A program made the translations under genes and the position numbers. Shown here piece after piece: positions 1 to 9,107 of a stretch of DNA of 64,000 nt. Under the pieces are notes generated by a model that ran no database searches, had not been told where the DNA came from, and worked only from the letters and a program-made list of their open reading frames with translations. This DNA is from Acidobacteriaceae bacterium. GTDB lineage: Bacteria > Acidobacteriota > Terriglobia > Terriglobales > Acidobacteriaceae. Every line of letters starts with the position of its first letter. Within the stretch, counting starts at the first letter, position 1. The stretch is taken from positions 124,001 to 188,000 of the forward strand of contig JAJPKO010000037.1 in assembly GCA_021323655.1 (NCBI GenBank), in the 5' to 3' direction.

Positions 1-2
1 TG

Positions 3-290
3 CAGCTTCCCCAATACGTCGCCAGAACCGATGCGAAAGATCCCATACTTTCTCCGCTATTTTCTGATCTGCGCGGCATGCCGCCCACTCTTTTCGTCAC
101 CAGCACACGCGACCTTCTACTGAGCGGCACCGTCATCCTCCATCAGGCCTTTCTTAAGGCCGGGGCAGACGCGCAGCTCGTCGTCTTTGAGGGTCTGCCC
201 CATGCCTTCTGGAACAACGTAGACCTTCCCGAATCACGCGATGCCGATGAGATCATGGCGCACTTCTTCGATACCCACCTGGGAAAATGA
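3..290 (+). CDS. alpha/beta hydrolase (acetyl esterase-like), C-terminal part, truncated by window start
   Basis: Frame is open from base 3; 'PPTLFVTSTRDLLLSGTVILHQAFLKAGADAQLVVFEGLPHAFW' matches the Asp/His end of hydrolase fold-3 esterases. Confidence 0.75.
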   Translation, partial: QLPQYVARTDAKDPILSPLFSDLRGMPPTLFVTSTRDLLLSGTVILHQAFLKAGADAQLVVFEGLPHAFWNNVDLPESRDADEIMAHFFDTHLGK

Positions 291-337
291 CCCTGCTGGA
301 TATGCACACCGTACCCTGCGATACTTGAATCAGAGCC

Positions 338-1129
338 ATGGCGGAAGTTTGTGCGAAGTGTGATGGAATGGGCATGCGTGTCGTCGCCCGCCCCGATGGA
401 ACCAGTGCTGCTGAACCCTGCGAGTGTCAGCAGGCGCGCCGCGTCGCGCGCCTGCTGGATCGCGCCAAAATTCCCCCCAGATACAAGCACTGCACCTTGC
501 AAAGTTTCGAGGTCGGCCGCCACTCGCATGAATCTCTGCGCGCCGCATTTATCATGGCCGATAGGTTCGTCACCGCATACCCCCTTGAAACCGATGGCAA
601 AGGGCTGCTCTTCACAGGCTCCATGGGCGTCGGCAAAACTCATCTTGCCGTCGGCCTGCTGCACGCCCTGATCACCGAACGCGGCGCACGCGGCCTTTTC
701 TGCGATTACCGCGAGCTGCTCAAGCAGATTCAGGAATCCTACAATCCATCCACCCACATCACCGAGCTTCAGGTGCTCCAGCCCATCTTCGATGCTGAAG
801 TCCTGCTCATTGACGATCTCGGATACATCAAGCCCACCGAGTGGGTGTGGGACACCGTCGCACTGATTCTCAACGCCCGCTACAACGCCAGACGGACCAC
901 CCTCATCACTACAAACTACCCTAATCTTCCCGCCGCTGGCGCATCCGGCGGACAGGAATCAACTCCTGCCAGCCGCGAGCGCAGAATGGCAGACTCCGTG
1001 ATGCGCGAAGAATCCCTCGGCGACCGCATTGGCGAACGCATGCGCTCCCGGCTGATGGAAATGTGCGTCGAAATAAGAATGGAAGGAAAAGACCTACGCC
1101 AAACCGTAAAGCGCGCCCGCTTCTCCTGA
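338..1129 (+). CDS. DnaC/IstB-like AAA ATP-binding protein (helicase-loader type)
   Basis: Cys pair CAKC..CEC, Walker A 'GSMGVGKTHLA', Walker B 'VLLIDDLGY', 'TTLITTNYP'. Confidence 0.8.
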   Translation: MAEVCAKCDGMGMRVVARPDGTSAAEPCECQQARRVARLLDRAKIPPRYKHCTLQSFEVGRHSHESLRAAFIMADRFVTAYPLETDGKGLLFTGSMGVGKTHLAVGLLHALITERGARGLFCDYRELLKQIQESYNPSTHITELQVLQPIFDAEVLLIDDLGYIKPTEWVWDTVALILNARYNARRTTLITTNYPNLPAAGASGGQESTPASRERRMADSVMREESLGDRIGERMRSRLMEMCVEIRMEGKDLRQTVKRARFS

Positions 1130-1159
1130 TATCGTAAAATCTGCTTTCACGGAGCAGAC

Positions 1160-2371
1160 ATGATGACAAGGCGTGACTTTCTTTCGCAGGCAGCCGTCAC
1201 CGCCGCAGGCCTCGTATCCATTCCATCCCCGGCCCAGTCGGCCGAAAGTGTCAAACACCTCGCTCCGCCGCAAAAACCCGTCATCGTCACCCGCGAAACC
1301 GGCGACAACACCATAGACGAAGCTTACAAAATGCTCCTCGATGGCGCTGACACACTCGACGTCTGCAATCACATCTGCATGGGCCGCGAAGACGACCCCA
1401 ACGATCGCAGCGTTGGCTATGGCGGTCTGCCTAATGAAGACGGCATCGTCGAGCTTGACGCCTGCTGTATGCACGGCCCTACGCGCACAGCCGGCTCCGT
1501 TGGCGCCATCCAGAACATTCGCCACGCTAGCCTCGTCGCCCGTCTTATTATGGAACGTTCCGGTCACGTCATGCTCACTGGCCTGGGTGCCGAGCACTTC
1601 GCCGTCATGTATGGCTTCAAACGTGAGGACCTCCTCACCGATGACGCCCGCAAAATGTGGCTTCTATGGAAGGAAAGCCGCTCCAGCCAGAATTTCTGGG
1701 GACCGCCGATGTCCGCGCCCGGCGGAAAGGACGCAAACCCCGCTCCCTCTCTCAACCACAGCGCAATTCCCCTCCATCCCGGTCCGAAATGGGCTGAGCT
1801 GATCCGCGCCCGCTCGCAGCAGCTCACGGCCATGGCTGCCGATCTTGGCATCCCCGAACACAAGCGCGCAACTGCCGTCAATCAGATACTCTGGCCCACC
1901 ACAGGCACCATCCACGTCTCCGTCGTAAACACAAAAGGCGAGATGTCCGGAGCGACCTCTACCTCAGGCCAGGCATTCAAAATCGCAGGCAGGCTAGGTG
2001 ACTCGCCCATCATTGGCGCGGGCTGCTACACCGACCAGGACATCGGCTCCGCAGGGGCAACGGGTTCAGGCGAAGAGAACATGAAGGTTTCTGGCGCGCA
2101 TACTATTGTCGAGCTGATGCGCCAAGGCATGTCTCCCAAAGATGCAGGACTTGAGGCCCTCCGCCGCATCGCCCGCAACTACAACGGAGATATGACCAAA
2201 CTCCGCTACCTCGACATGATCTACTATATTGTTCGTAAAGACGGGGCGTACGCCGACTGCTCACTCTGGAGCACAACCGCCAGCGGCACACCAAAGGTCT
2301 TCGTGGTACACAATGGCGCAAAACGCATTGAGAACTGCGCCTTCCTGCTGACCGGCACAACCACAAACTGA
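1160..2371 (+). CDS. N(4)-(beta-N-acetylglucosaminyl)-L-asparaginase family protein (isoaspartyl peptidase/asparaginase type 2), signal sequence
   Basis: TRRDFLSQAAVTAAG Tat-like signal; 'ELDACCMHGPTRTAGSVGAIQNIRHASLVAR' and 'GATSTSG..GRLGDSPIIGAGCYTD' are characteristic of the family. Confidence 0.85.
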   Translation: MMTRRDFLSQAAVTAAGLVSIPSPAQSAESVKHLAPPQKPVIVTRETGDNTIDEAYKMLLDGADTLDVCNHICMGREDDPNDRSVGYGGLPNEDGIVELDACCMHGPTRTAGSVGAIQNIRHASLVARLIMERSGHVMLTGLGAEHFAVMYGFKREDLLTDDARKMWLLWKESRSSQNFWGPPMSAPGGKDANPAPSLNHSAIPLHPGPKWAELIRARSQQLTAMAADLGIPEHKRATAVNQILWPTTGTIHVSVVNTKGEMSGATSTSGQAFKIAGRLGDSPIIGAGCYTDQDIGSAGATGSGEENMKVSGAHTIVELMRQGMSPKDAGLEALRRIARNYNGDMTKLRYLDMIYYIVRKDGAYADCSLWSTTASGTPKVFVVHNGAKRIENCAFLLTGTTTN

Positions 2372-2413
2372 AAAGAAACAGGCAATCATCAGACTTAAAG
2401 AAACCAGAGAGGT

Positions 2414-2677
2414 CTACCGCGCCGCCCGAACCGGCTTCTTCTGCCGAGGCCTTACGGCGCTCTCCTCCGCCCGCGATGCCCCACCGCCCGATTGCTGGTC
2501 CATCCAGTCATCCAGTCGCGACTTCTTGAACCGCCAGCGGTTTCCCAGCTTGAAAGCTGGGACAAAACTTTCCGAAGCATACTTATAGAGAGTGTCTGAA
2601 CTGATGCCCAGGTAATCTGCTGCCTGCCTGATGTCCATGACCTCCCGGATCTCGTTGCGCGCCACCGACGTCTTCAT
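2414..2677 (-). CDS. helix-turn-helix (excisionase/MerR-type) DNA-binding protein
   Basis: 'MDIRQAADYLGISSDTLYKYASESFVPAFKLGNRWRFKKSRLDDWM' excisionase-family HTH. Confidence 0.8.
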   Translation of the reverse strand: MKTSVARNEIREVMDIRQAADYLGISSDTLYKYASESFVPAFKLGNRWRFKKSRLDDWMDQQSGGGASRAEESAVRPRQKKPVRAAR

Positions 2678-2901
2678 ACAACCTTCCCTCTCAGTATCAG
2701 AGTAAGATGCCAGAGCAAATTTACCCAGCCTTGTGCTTATACCCTGTTTTCAGGGACAAATTCAAGAACTTTTCAGGTCTCAACCGACTGTTTCAGGCTC
2801 TTGCAGTAAAATATGCTGGTTTTCACTGTTAACTATCTTGGTTCAAGCTTGGCGGCCAGATAAAGTACTACCTGCACAAGATTCAGTAAACAACAGAAAA
2901 A

Positions 2902-2922
2902 GCTGGAGATAATCTCTCCAGC
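2902..2922 (-). terminator. intrinsic terminator of the phosphofructokinase gene
   Basis: GCTGGAGA-TAATC-TCTCCAGC perfect 8-bp stem; on the minus strand followed by TTTTTC. Confidence 0.7.
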
Positions 2923-2949
2923 CCCTCATACCTCCCTGGAAAGTCCCTG

Positions 2950-3984
2950 CTAGACCTTCGGCTCCAGTCCGTTCAGTATCTCCAGGAAATGGTCATCCAC
3001 CGTGCGGTTCTTTGAGATGGCCTCTTCCAGCGGAATGTCCTTGATCTCTGTCCCGCGCAGCACCACCAGGCGTCCAAAGTTCCCCTTGTGAACCAGATCA
3101 ATCGCTGCCTGACCATAACGGGTCGAAAGCATCCGGTCATAGGCCGTCGGAGTACCGCCGCGCTGGGTGTGTCCCAGGTTGACCGAGCGGGTCTCGTACC
3201 CGGTCTTCTCTTCAATCAGTTCCGCCAGGGCCTGGGCGACTCCGCCCAGACGGGCATGCCCGAAGCTGTCTACCTTGCCGCCAACGGTGGCCTGTCCGCC
3301 GGTGGGCAACTTCGCGCCTTCAGCCACAACAACAATGCCATACTTCTTGCCGTGGTCATGGTTGTACTTCAGCAGCTTGCAGACATGGTCAATATCAATC
3401 GGCTTTTCGGGAAGCAGCACGGCATGGGCTCCTCCAGCCACTCCGGCTGTCAGAGCAATCCAGCCCGCATCGCGGCCCATCACTTCGCACACGATCACGC
3501 GGTTGTGAGCTTCGGCGGTGGTGTGCAGGCGGTCAATGGCTTCCGTTGCAATCGAAACGGCGGTATCAAAGCCAAAGCAGGCATCCGTGCCATACAGGTC
3601 GTTATCAATGGTCTTCGGCACGCCCACGCCGGGAACCCCGGCCTTCACCAAGGCGTTCATCACCGACTGCGTGTCGTCACCACCAATGGCAATCAGCGCG
3701 TCAATCTTGTTGGCCTTCAGGTTGGCCACGCACTTCTCAATTCCGCCTTCAATCTTGCGGACATTAGTGCGCGAGGTGCGCAGGATCGTGCCCCCCTGGT
3801 CCAGAATGCCATCCACGGCCTCGATGGTCAGCGGCGTCATCAGGTTTTCGAGCACCCCGCGCCAGCCCTCCAAAAAACCGACAAACTCGTCTCCGTAGTG
3901 GAAGATCCCCTTCTTCACCACGGCATGAATCACCGCATTCAGACCGGGACAGTCCCCGCCTCCAGTAAGCAGACCAACTCGCAT
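2950..3984 (-). CDS. pfkA: 6-phosphofructokinase family (PfkA), residues typical of PPi-dependent enzymes
   Basis: 'MRVGLLTGGGDCPGLNAVI', 'IGGDDT', 'PKTIDND', 'MGRDAGWIAL'; start taken at the internal Met just before the conserved N-terminus. Confidence 0.88.
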   Translation of the reverse strand: MRVGLLTGGGDCPGLNAVIHAVVKKGIFHYGDEFVGFLEGWRGVLENLMTPLTIEAVDGILDQGGTILRTSRTNVRKIEGGIEKCVANLKANKIDALIAIGGDDTQSVMNALVKAGVPGVGVPKTIDNDLYGTDACFGFDTAVSIATEAIDRLHTTAEAHNRVIVCEVMGRDAGWIALTAGVAGGAHAVLLPEKPIDIDHVCKLLKYNHDHGKKYGIVVVAEGAKLPTGGQATVGGKVDSFGHARLGGVAQALAELIEEKTGYETRSVNLGHTQRGGTPTAYDRMLSTRYGQAAIDLVHKGNFGRLVVLRGTEIKDIPLEEAISKNRTVDDHFLEILNGLEPKV

Positions 3985-4215
3985 TTTCCTGTCTTCTCCT
4001 TTAAAAAATGTGTCCGGATTCGCTTCCAATTTCAGGAAAAACTTCTACAGCCATCATAGCTGCCGGACACGGCCAGGGACAAATCTCCGGAACTGAGCCA
4101 TCCGGCTTCTGCCCGACGCTCAGTACTCATCGTCAAAAGCGACCAGAGATGCGCCTGTAGCTTCAGCAAGTTGCGCCGCGAAACTGTATGGCCTCTGGCT
4201 TCTCCTCAGATCAAA

Positions 4216-5073
4216 TCAATTACTGTAATGGTGGAAAAAGGGCGAAGTGTATCGCGATTTTTTTCTGTCATGAAGCCCCAGCGTTCTTGAAATGTCCGCC
4301 AAGCAGCGCATCAGCTTCTCTGCAATCCCGGGGACGCTTTGAACAGTGATACGCGATGTCGGCCCGGAAACACTCACCGCCGCAATAGGATAACGATTAA
4401 CATCAAAAATCGGAGCGCCTACGCAACGAACCCCTGTTTCAATCTCTTCATCATCTATCGCAAAACCGCGCTTTTTCACGCGCTCCAATGACTTCATCAA
4501 TGCCTCACGTGAGCAGAGTGTCTTCGGTGTGAGCCGCGTAAATTTGACCTTGCTGATAATGTCCTCTCGCTGCTCTTCCGGCAAAAACGCCAGCATTGCT
4601 TTCCCAAGCGACGTGCAATATACGGGATTGGATGTTCCCGTGCGCGAAGTCATGCATACTCTGCGGTTTGGTTCTACTTTGTCCAGATAGACCACTCTCG
4701 TTTTCTGTAAGACACCCAAATGAACAGTCTCACCTACTTCCATTGAGAGCCGCCGAAAGAACAGCTGCACCCGTTCGCGGAGATCAATCTGCTCCACTGC
4801 TCTGTTGCCCAATTCATAGAGCTTCAACCCCAGGCGAAATCGGCCTTCTGATGTGCGTTCAATCAGAGAGGTCCTTTCCAGCACAATGAGCGATCGGTGC
4901 GCAGTACTTTTGTGCAGCCCCATACGCGCGCAAATTTCCGCCAGACTTAACGGAACATCGCTTTCGCTCAGCATCTCCAGCATGGCCACCACCCTGTCAA
5001 TGCTTTGCAGTTGATACGGGTCCGCATGCTTGTTGATTCCAGTTGTAGGCGTCGAAATTGCTACCGCATTCAT
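4216..5073 (-). CDS. IclR family transcriptional regulator
   Basis: N-terminal wHTH 'SIDRVVAMLEMLSESDVPLSLAEICARMGLHKSTAHRSLIVLE' and IclR effector domain; strong RBS GGGAGGAGGG before ATG at 5073. Confidence 0.88.
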   Translation of the reverse strand: MNAVAISTPTTGINKHADPYQLQSIDRVVAMLEMLSESDVPLSLAEICARMGLHKSTAHRSLIVLERTSLIERTSEGRFRLGLKLYELGNRAVEQIDLRERVQLFFRRLSMEVGETVHLGVLQKTRVVYLDKVEPNRRVCMTSRTGTSNPVYCTSLGKAMLAFLPEEQREDIISKVKFTRLTPKTLCSREALMKSLERVKKRGFAIDDEEIETGVRCVGAPIFDVNRYPIAAVSVSGPTSRITVQSVPGIAEKLMRCLADISRTLGLHDRKKSRYTSPFFHHYSN

Positions 5074-5211
5074 AACCCTCCTCCCTTTGCTGAACGCACT
5101 CTGATCAACCGGGCGCCCTCTACCCATATACCAGCTAAGATTTCGCCTGCCTTCGCAGGCCTGCTTCGGTATTTCCGAAGGTATGCTGTTCTCGCACGCT
5201 ACTTTGATCTC

Positions 5212-5976
5212 TTAGCGCGCCATCCATCCGCCATCCACTACCAGCACTTCTCCGCTTACATAATCGCTGGCTGATGAAGCCAGAAATACTGCAGCACCGG
5301 CCAGGTCTTCCGGTTCACCCCAACGCTGCGCGGGAATACGTTCAAGAATCTGACGATTTCGGCTCTCGTCTTTCTGAAGGGCCTCTGTGTTCTCAGTCCT
5401 GAAATACCCAGGCGCAATTGCGTTTACCTGAATTCCTCGTCCTGCCCATTCATTTGCAAGCGCCTTTGTAAGTTGCGCCACCCCACCCTTGGACGCCGAA
5501 TACGCGGGTACGCGAATTCCACCCTGGAACGAAAGCAGTGAAGCAATATTAATGATCTTTCCTCGGCCCAGCTTCAGCATCTCTTTTCCAGCAAGCTGGG
5601 ACAACCGGAAGACACTCGTAAGGTTTACCTGCAGAACTGTATTCCACGCCGTAGACTCATAATCTTCAGCAGCATTGCGGTAAATCATCCCGGCATTGTT
5701 CACCAGAATGTCTGGCGTTCCCATCGCAGCAGAAACAAGAGTAAAAAGTTTTTCAGCACCATCAGGCAAGCTCAGATCGGCAGAAAAGCTCTGCGATTTT
5801 TGCCCCATCGTTTGAATCTGCTTTGCCGTTGCATCCGCTGAACGCCTGTTTCCGTGGCATGCAACTGAGGCGCCCGCTTCTGCAAGAGCAACAGCAATCG
5901 CAGCGCCCAATCCACTTGCCGAACCTGTAACTAAAGCTGTCTTTCCATCTAAGCGAAACCGATCCAGTATTCCCAT
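5212..5976 (-). CDS. SDR family oxidoreductase (2-deoxy-D-gluconate 3-dehydrogenase / KduD-like)
   Basis: 'FRLDGKTALVTGSASGLGAAIAVALAEAGA', 'NNAG', 'YSASKGGV'; sits beside KDG genes. Confidence 0.82.
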   Translation of the reverse strand: MGILDRFRLDGKTALVTGSASGLGAAIAVALAEAGASVACHGNRRSADATAKQIQTMGQKSQSFSADLSLPDGAEKLFTLVSAAMGTPDILVNNAGMIYRNAAEDYESTAWNTVLQVNLTSVFRLSQLAGKEMLKLGRGKIINIASLLSFQGGIRVPAYSASKGGVAQLTKALANEWAGRGIQVNAIAPGYFRTENTEALQKDESRNRQILERIPAQRWGEPEDLAGAAVFLASSASDYVSGEVLVVDGGWMAR

Positions 5977-6083
5977 GAATAACTACTTACGTTTCTTTGC
6001 TTTTTGATGTTAAGCATTCTTTTTTATTAGAAAAACGATAGTCAATGGCTACAGATTTATAAGGTTTCATTTTTGCGAGAATT

Positions 6084-6100
6084 GTACCGTAATGCGGTAC
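6084..6100. promoter_or_regulatory. palindromic operator-like site GTACCG-TAATG-CGGTAC
   Basis: Perfect 6-5-6 inverted repeat between the aldolase end and SDR start; same half-sites and spacing recur at 7971-7987. Confidence 0.6.
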
Positions 6101-6111
6101 GCGTGCAGGAA

Positions 6112-6759
6112 TTAAGAAGCTCGTGTCTGCCGGATGATTTCCAGATACGCCCGCGCCGCATTCGTCACCAGGTGCTGCTTCCCTTCTGCTATCGCCTTGG
6201 CATTTACCAGATCTGCGCCAACACCGAGGGCACGCGCCCCGGCCTTTAAAAAATCTGCCGCTGTCTGCTGTGTAACTCCACCCGTTGGTATCAACTGCAA
6301 TTGTGGAAACGGCGCAAGGAGTGCCTTCAGATAATCGGCGCCTCCCATTGCCGAACACGGAAATACCTTCACGTAATCGGCTCCCACATTCCATGCGGTA
6401 ATGATCTCTGTCGGTGTCAGTGCTCCCGGAATCGAAACCTTCCCTGCTTTCTTTGTTTCCGCAATAACTTCAGGATGCAGGCTGGGGCTCACAACAAATT
6501 CCGCTCCAGCATCAATTGTGGATGCTGCCTGTTCAGCCGTCGTCACTGTTCCTGAGCCAAGAAGCAGTTTTCCCGCATACACCCTCTTCAATTCGCGCAG
6601 TAGTTCTATCGCTCCAGGAACCGTCATGGTCACTTCAACGACGGTCACACCACCTGCGACCATGGCTTCTACCAATGCGTGGCCCTCTGCCGCGGACTTC
6701 GCACGCAATACGGGAACCAACCCAACCCGCTCAATCTCTGACTTAACCGCAGCCGACAT
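6112..6759 (-). CDS. eda: bifunctional 4-hydroxy-2-oxoglutarate aldolase / KDPG aldolase
   Basis: 'GLVPVLRAKSAAEGHALVEAMVAGGVTVVEVTMT', 'SIPGALTPTEI', 'KVFPCSAMGGADYLKALLAPFPQLQLIPTGGV'. Confidence 0.9.
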   Translation of the reverse strand: MSAAVKSEIERVGLVPVLRAKSAAEGHALVEAMVAGGVTVVEVTMTVPGAIELLRELKRVYAGKLLLGSGTVTTAEQAASTIDAGAEFVVSPSLHPEVIAETKKAGKVSIPGALTPTEIITAWNVGADYVKVFPCSAMGGADYLKALLAPFPQLQLIPTGGVTQQTAADFLKAGARALGVGADLVNAKAIAEGKQHLVTNAARAYLEIIRQTRAS

Positions 6760-6856
6760 ATCTTCCTCTGGTTTTAAAATTCGGTGTCTCGCCGTTTCCT
6801 GATACTGCAGGAAAAGAATAAAGGGCAAGGAGTCTAACTAAACTTTCAAAGGACAT

Positions 6857-7954
6857 TTACCGCGCAATTCTCGCCGAGCCACCCTTCATCACGCGCTCTA
6901 CCTCCACAAGCGTGGCCATACTTGTATCGCCCGGAGTCGTCATAGCCAGCGCCCCGTGAGCTATGCCGCATTGCACAGCCCATTCCACTGGCTTGCCTGC
7001 TAAAAACCCGTAAATCAACCCGGAAGCAAACGAATCCCCTCCTCCCACGCGATCAAGAACCTCAACATCGCGTTGTGCAACATGCACAATCTTATCCTGA
7101 TACAGTGCCATCGCGCCCCAGGCATTACGGCTCGCTGTATGCGCAATGCGTAATGTTGTTGCGATCATTTTTAGATTGGGATAGGCAGCGGCCACATCAC
7201 GCAGCATCTTTTCATAGCTGGCAAGCGGAAGTTCATTGAAATCTTCCGTTACTCCTTCAAGGTGAATGCCAAGCATCGCCGAAAAATCTTCTTCATTGCC
7301 AAGCAGCAGATCAACTTTGCTCACAAGCTCGCGGTTCACTTCCTGCGCTTTGACCTTTCCACCAATCGCCCTCCACAAAGATTCGCGGTAATTCAGATCA
7401 TAAGAGACAACAGTGCCGTGCTTTCTGGCTGCATCCATTGCTTCAGAAGCAACTTCCGGCGTTGTCTCAGAAAGCGCCGCAAAAATTCCTCCTGTGTGGA
7501 ACCACCGCGAACCATTCCCTGGTCCAAAGATCGTCTCCCATTCGAAATCGCCCTTCTTTACCTGAGAAATCGCAGTGTTGCCACGATCTGAGCATCCGAC
7601 GGCAGCGCGAACTCCATATCCACGCTCGGTAAAATTCAGTCCATTGCGCACTGTGCGGCCGACTCCATCGTATTTCACCCAGCGAAGGAGTGAAGTATCC
7701 ACACCGCCTTGCAGAATAAAGTCTTCCACGAGACGACCCACTGGATTGTCCGCAAAAGCTGTAGCCACCGCTGTCTTCAGTCCGAAGCAGCGGCGAAGTC
7801 CGCGGGCTACGTTGTATTCGCCTCCACCTTCCCATGCAGTAAAGTGCCGGGTCGTATGGATCCTTCCCTCACCCGGATCAAGCCGCAGCATCACCTCACC
7901 CAGGCTGATGTTGTCCCATCGGCAGGCTTCTTTCTTCAGAACAATTGCGCCCAT
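6857..7954 (-). CDS. kdgK: PfkB-family sugar kinase (2-keto-3-deoxygluconate kinase-like)
   Basis: 'GEVMLRLDPGEGRIHTTRHFTAWEGGGEYNVARGL', 'DRVGGGDSFASGLIYG' anion-hole motif. Confidence 0.82.
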   Translation of the reverse strand: MGAIVLKKEACRWDNISLGEVMLRLDPGEGRIHTTRHFTAWEGGGEYNVARGLRRCFGLKTAVATAFADNPVGRLVEDFILQGGVDTSLLRWVKYDGVGRTVRNGLNFTERGYGVRAAVGCSDRGNTAISQVKKGDFEWETIFGPGNGSRWFHTGGIFAALSETTPEVASEAMDAARKHGTVVSYDLNYRESLWRAIGGKVKAQEVNRELVSKVDLLLGNEEDFSAMLGIHLEGVTEDFNELPLASYEKMLRDVAAAYPNLKMIATTLRIAHTASRNAWGAMALYQDKIVHVAQRDVEVLDRVGGGDSFASGLIYGFLAGKPVEWAVQCGIAHGALAMTTPGDTSMATLVEVERVMKGGSARIAR

Positions 7955-7970
7955 CCATCTCCTTCCGAGC

Positions 7971-7987
7971 GTACCGATATCCGGTAC
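7971..7987. promoter_or_regulatory. palindromic operator-like site GTACCG-ATATC-CGGTAC
   Basis: Perfect 6-5-6 inverted repeat 17 bp upstream of the kinase ATG; followed by a further GTACC half-site. Confidence 0.6.
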
Positions 7988-8054
7988 ACCGTACCATTAC
8001 TACCGTTGGAAGGATTGGTAAACGTCTGCATGTACAGATGTCAACCTCAGGGAC

Positions 8055-9029
8055 TTATCCCTGCGTTTCTCCGGCTTTAGGAGGTTTGGCCCCGGCAATC
8101 CGCAGATTTACAAATTTGTTCAGTGCATCGAACCAGAACGGCGCACCGAGAGAAACGGCGATTCCAGTCAACAGCCACCCAAACAGATTGATGGTCCAAT
8201 GCGCCAGCAGTTTCAAAGTATGGCGCGCCCGGGTCTCGTTGTGCGCAGTGTCTAGTTGATTAAATGTGCGCCAGTAGTTTTTGGTATAACTCAGGTCATA
8301 GCCCAGCGGAAGTGTCTGAAGATTATTCTCAATCGTGCGCCGTGCTCTGTCATAGTCTTTCCGCAGCGCTTCGCAATCCGGTCCGCCACTGCAGCTATAC
8401 ATCTGGGCCACAGCATTCACCTGATCACGTGCGGCTTGGGAATCCCATAGCTTTGTCGCAACGTGCAGCAGATTTGCATTGCACGCCACTGCGAGCAGGA
8501 GACCAAGTCCCAGCAGCGCCCATTGTGTTTGCCGCTTATAGAAGCCATTCACCCGGTCCATCGTGCTGTCATACCATTGCTCCACTGCCAGCCTGCATGC
8601 TTCCGGATCATGCAGAATTCCGGTCATCAGCGTTTGCAGTTTTGCTTTCAGTGGGGATTCCGGCATGATGGCCACCAGTCCAGGAAAATCTGTGACTACC
8701 GCATCATTCCTGATCACCAAAGCGGCCATCAAAACCTTGCTGAATAACGGAGACGGGATATAGGTGGGCCGGGGCTTGTCTTCTGAAAAAAACGCAATCT
8801 TCAGAAATTTAGGCGGACGAAATGAAATGTTTTGAATCAGAGGATGGCCCAGAAAAACCGCGTAGAGTTGCGGGTCTCCCAGCATCTTCTGCACCGCCGC
8901 CTCCAGCGTCCGTGCCCTGCTCGATACAAATGACGCCAATATCTCCTGCACATGCGAAGCAATAATGCTCAGCAGCAGGCAGATCAGTGCGATTCCAATG
9001 GCTGTTCCCAGGACCTGCTCCATTCGCAA
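8055..9029 (-). CDS. hypothetical membrane protein
   Basis: Long ORF with N-terminal TM (TAIGIALICLLLSIIASHV), internal TM (WALLGLGLLLAVACNANLL) and C-terminal hydrophobic segment; no family recognised. Confidence 0.7.
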   Translation of the reverse strand: MRMEQVLGTAIGIALICLLLSIIASHVQEILASFVSSRARTLEAAVQKMLGDPQLYAVFLGHPLIQNISFRPPKFLKIAFFSEDKPRPTYIPSPLFSKVLMAALVIRNDAVVTDFPGLVAIMPESPLKAKLQTLMTGILHDPEACRLAVEQWYDSTMDRVNGFYKRQTQWALLGLGLLLAVACNANLLHVATKLWDSQAARDQVNAVAQMYSCSGGPDCEALRKDYDRARRTIENNLQTLPLGYDLSYTKNYWRTFNQLDTAHNETRARHTLKLLAHWTINLFGWLLTGIAVSLGAPFWFDALNKFVNLRIAGAKPPKAGETQG

Positions 9030-9107
9030 GACCTCCCTAGAATGAAATGCAGCCAGTATATGTCGAGTTCTCTCCAGCTGCGATAGAATGCGTCACAGGC
9101 AAAGAAG

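Noticed and set aside
2414-2677. Excisionase-like HTH protein as a marker of a prophage or integrative element
   Set aside because: No integrase, att repeats or phage genes nearby; such HTH proteins are often stand-alone regulators.
3088-4059. 323-aa plus-strand ORF overlapping phosphofructokinase
   Set aside because: Shadow ORF antisense to a conserved enzyme.
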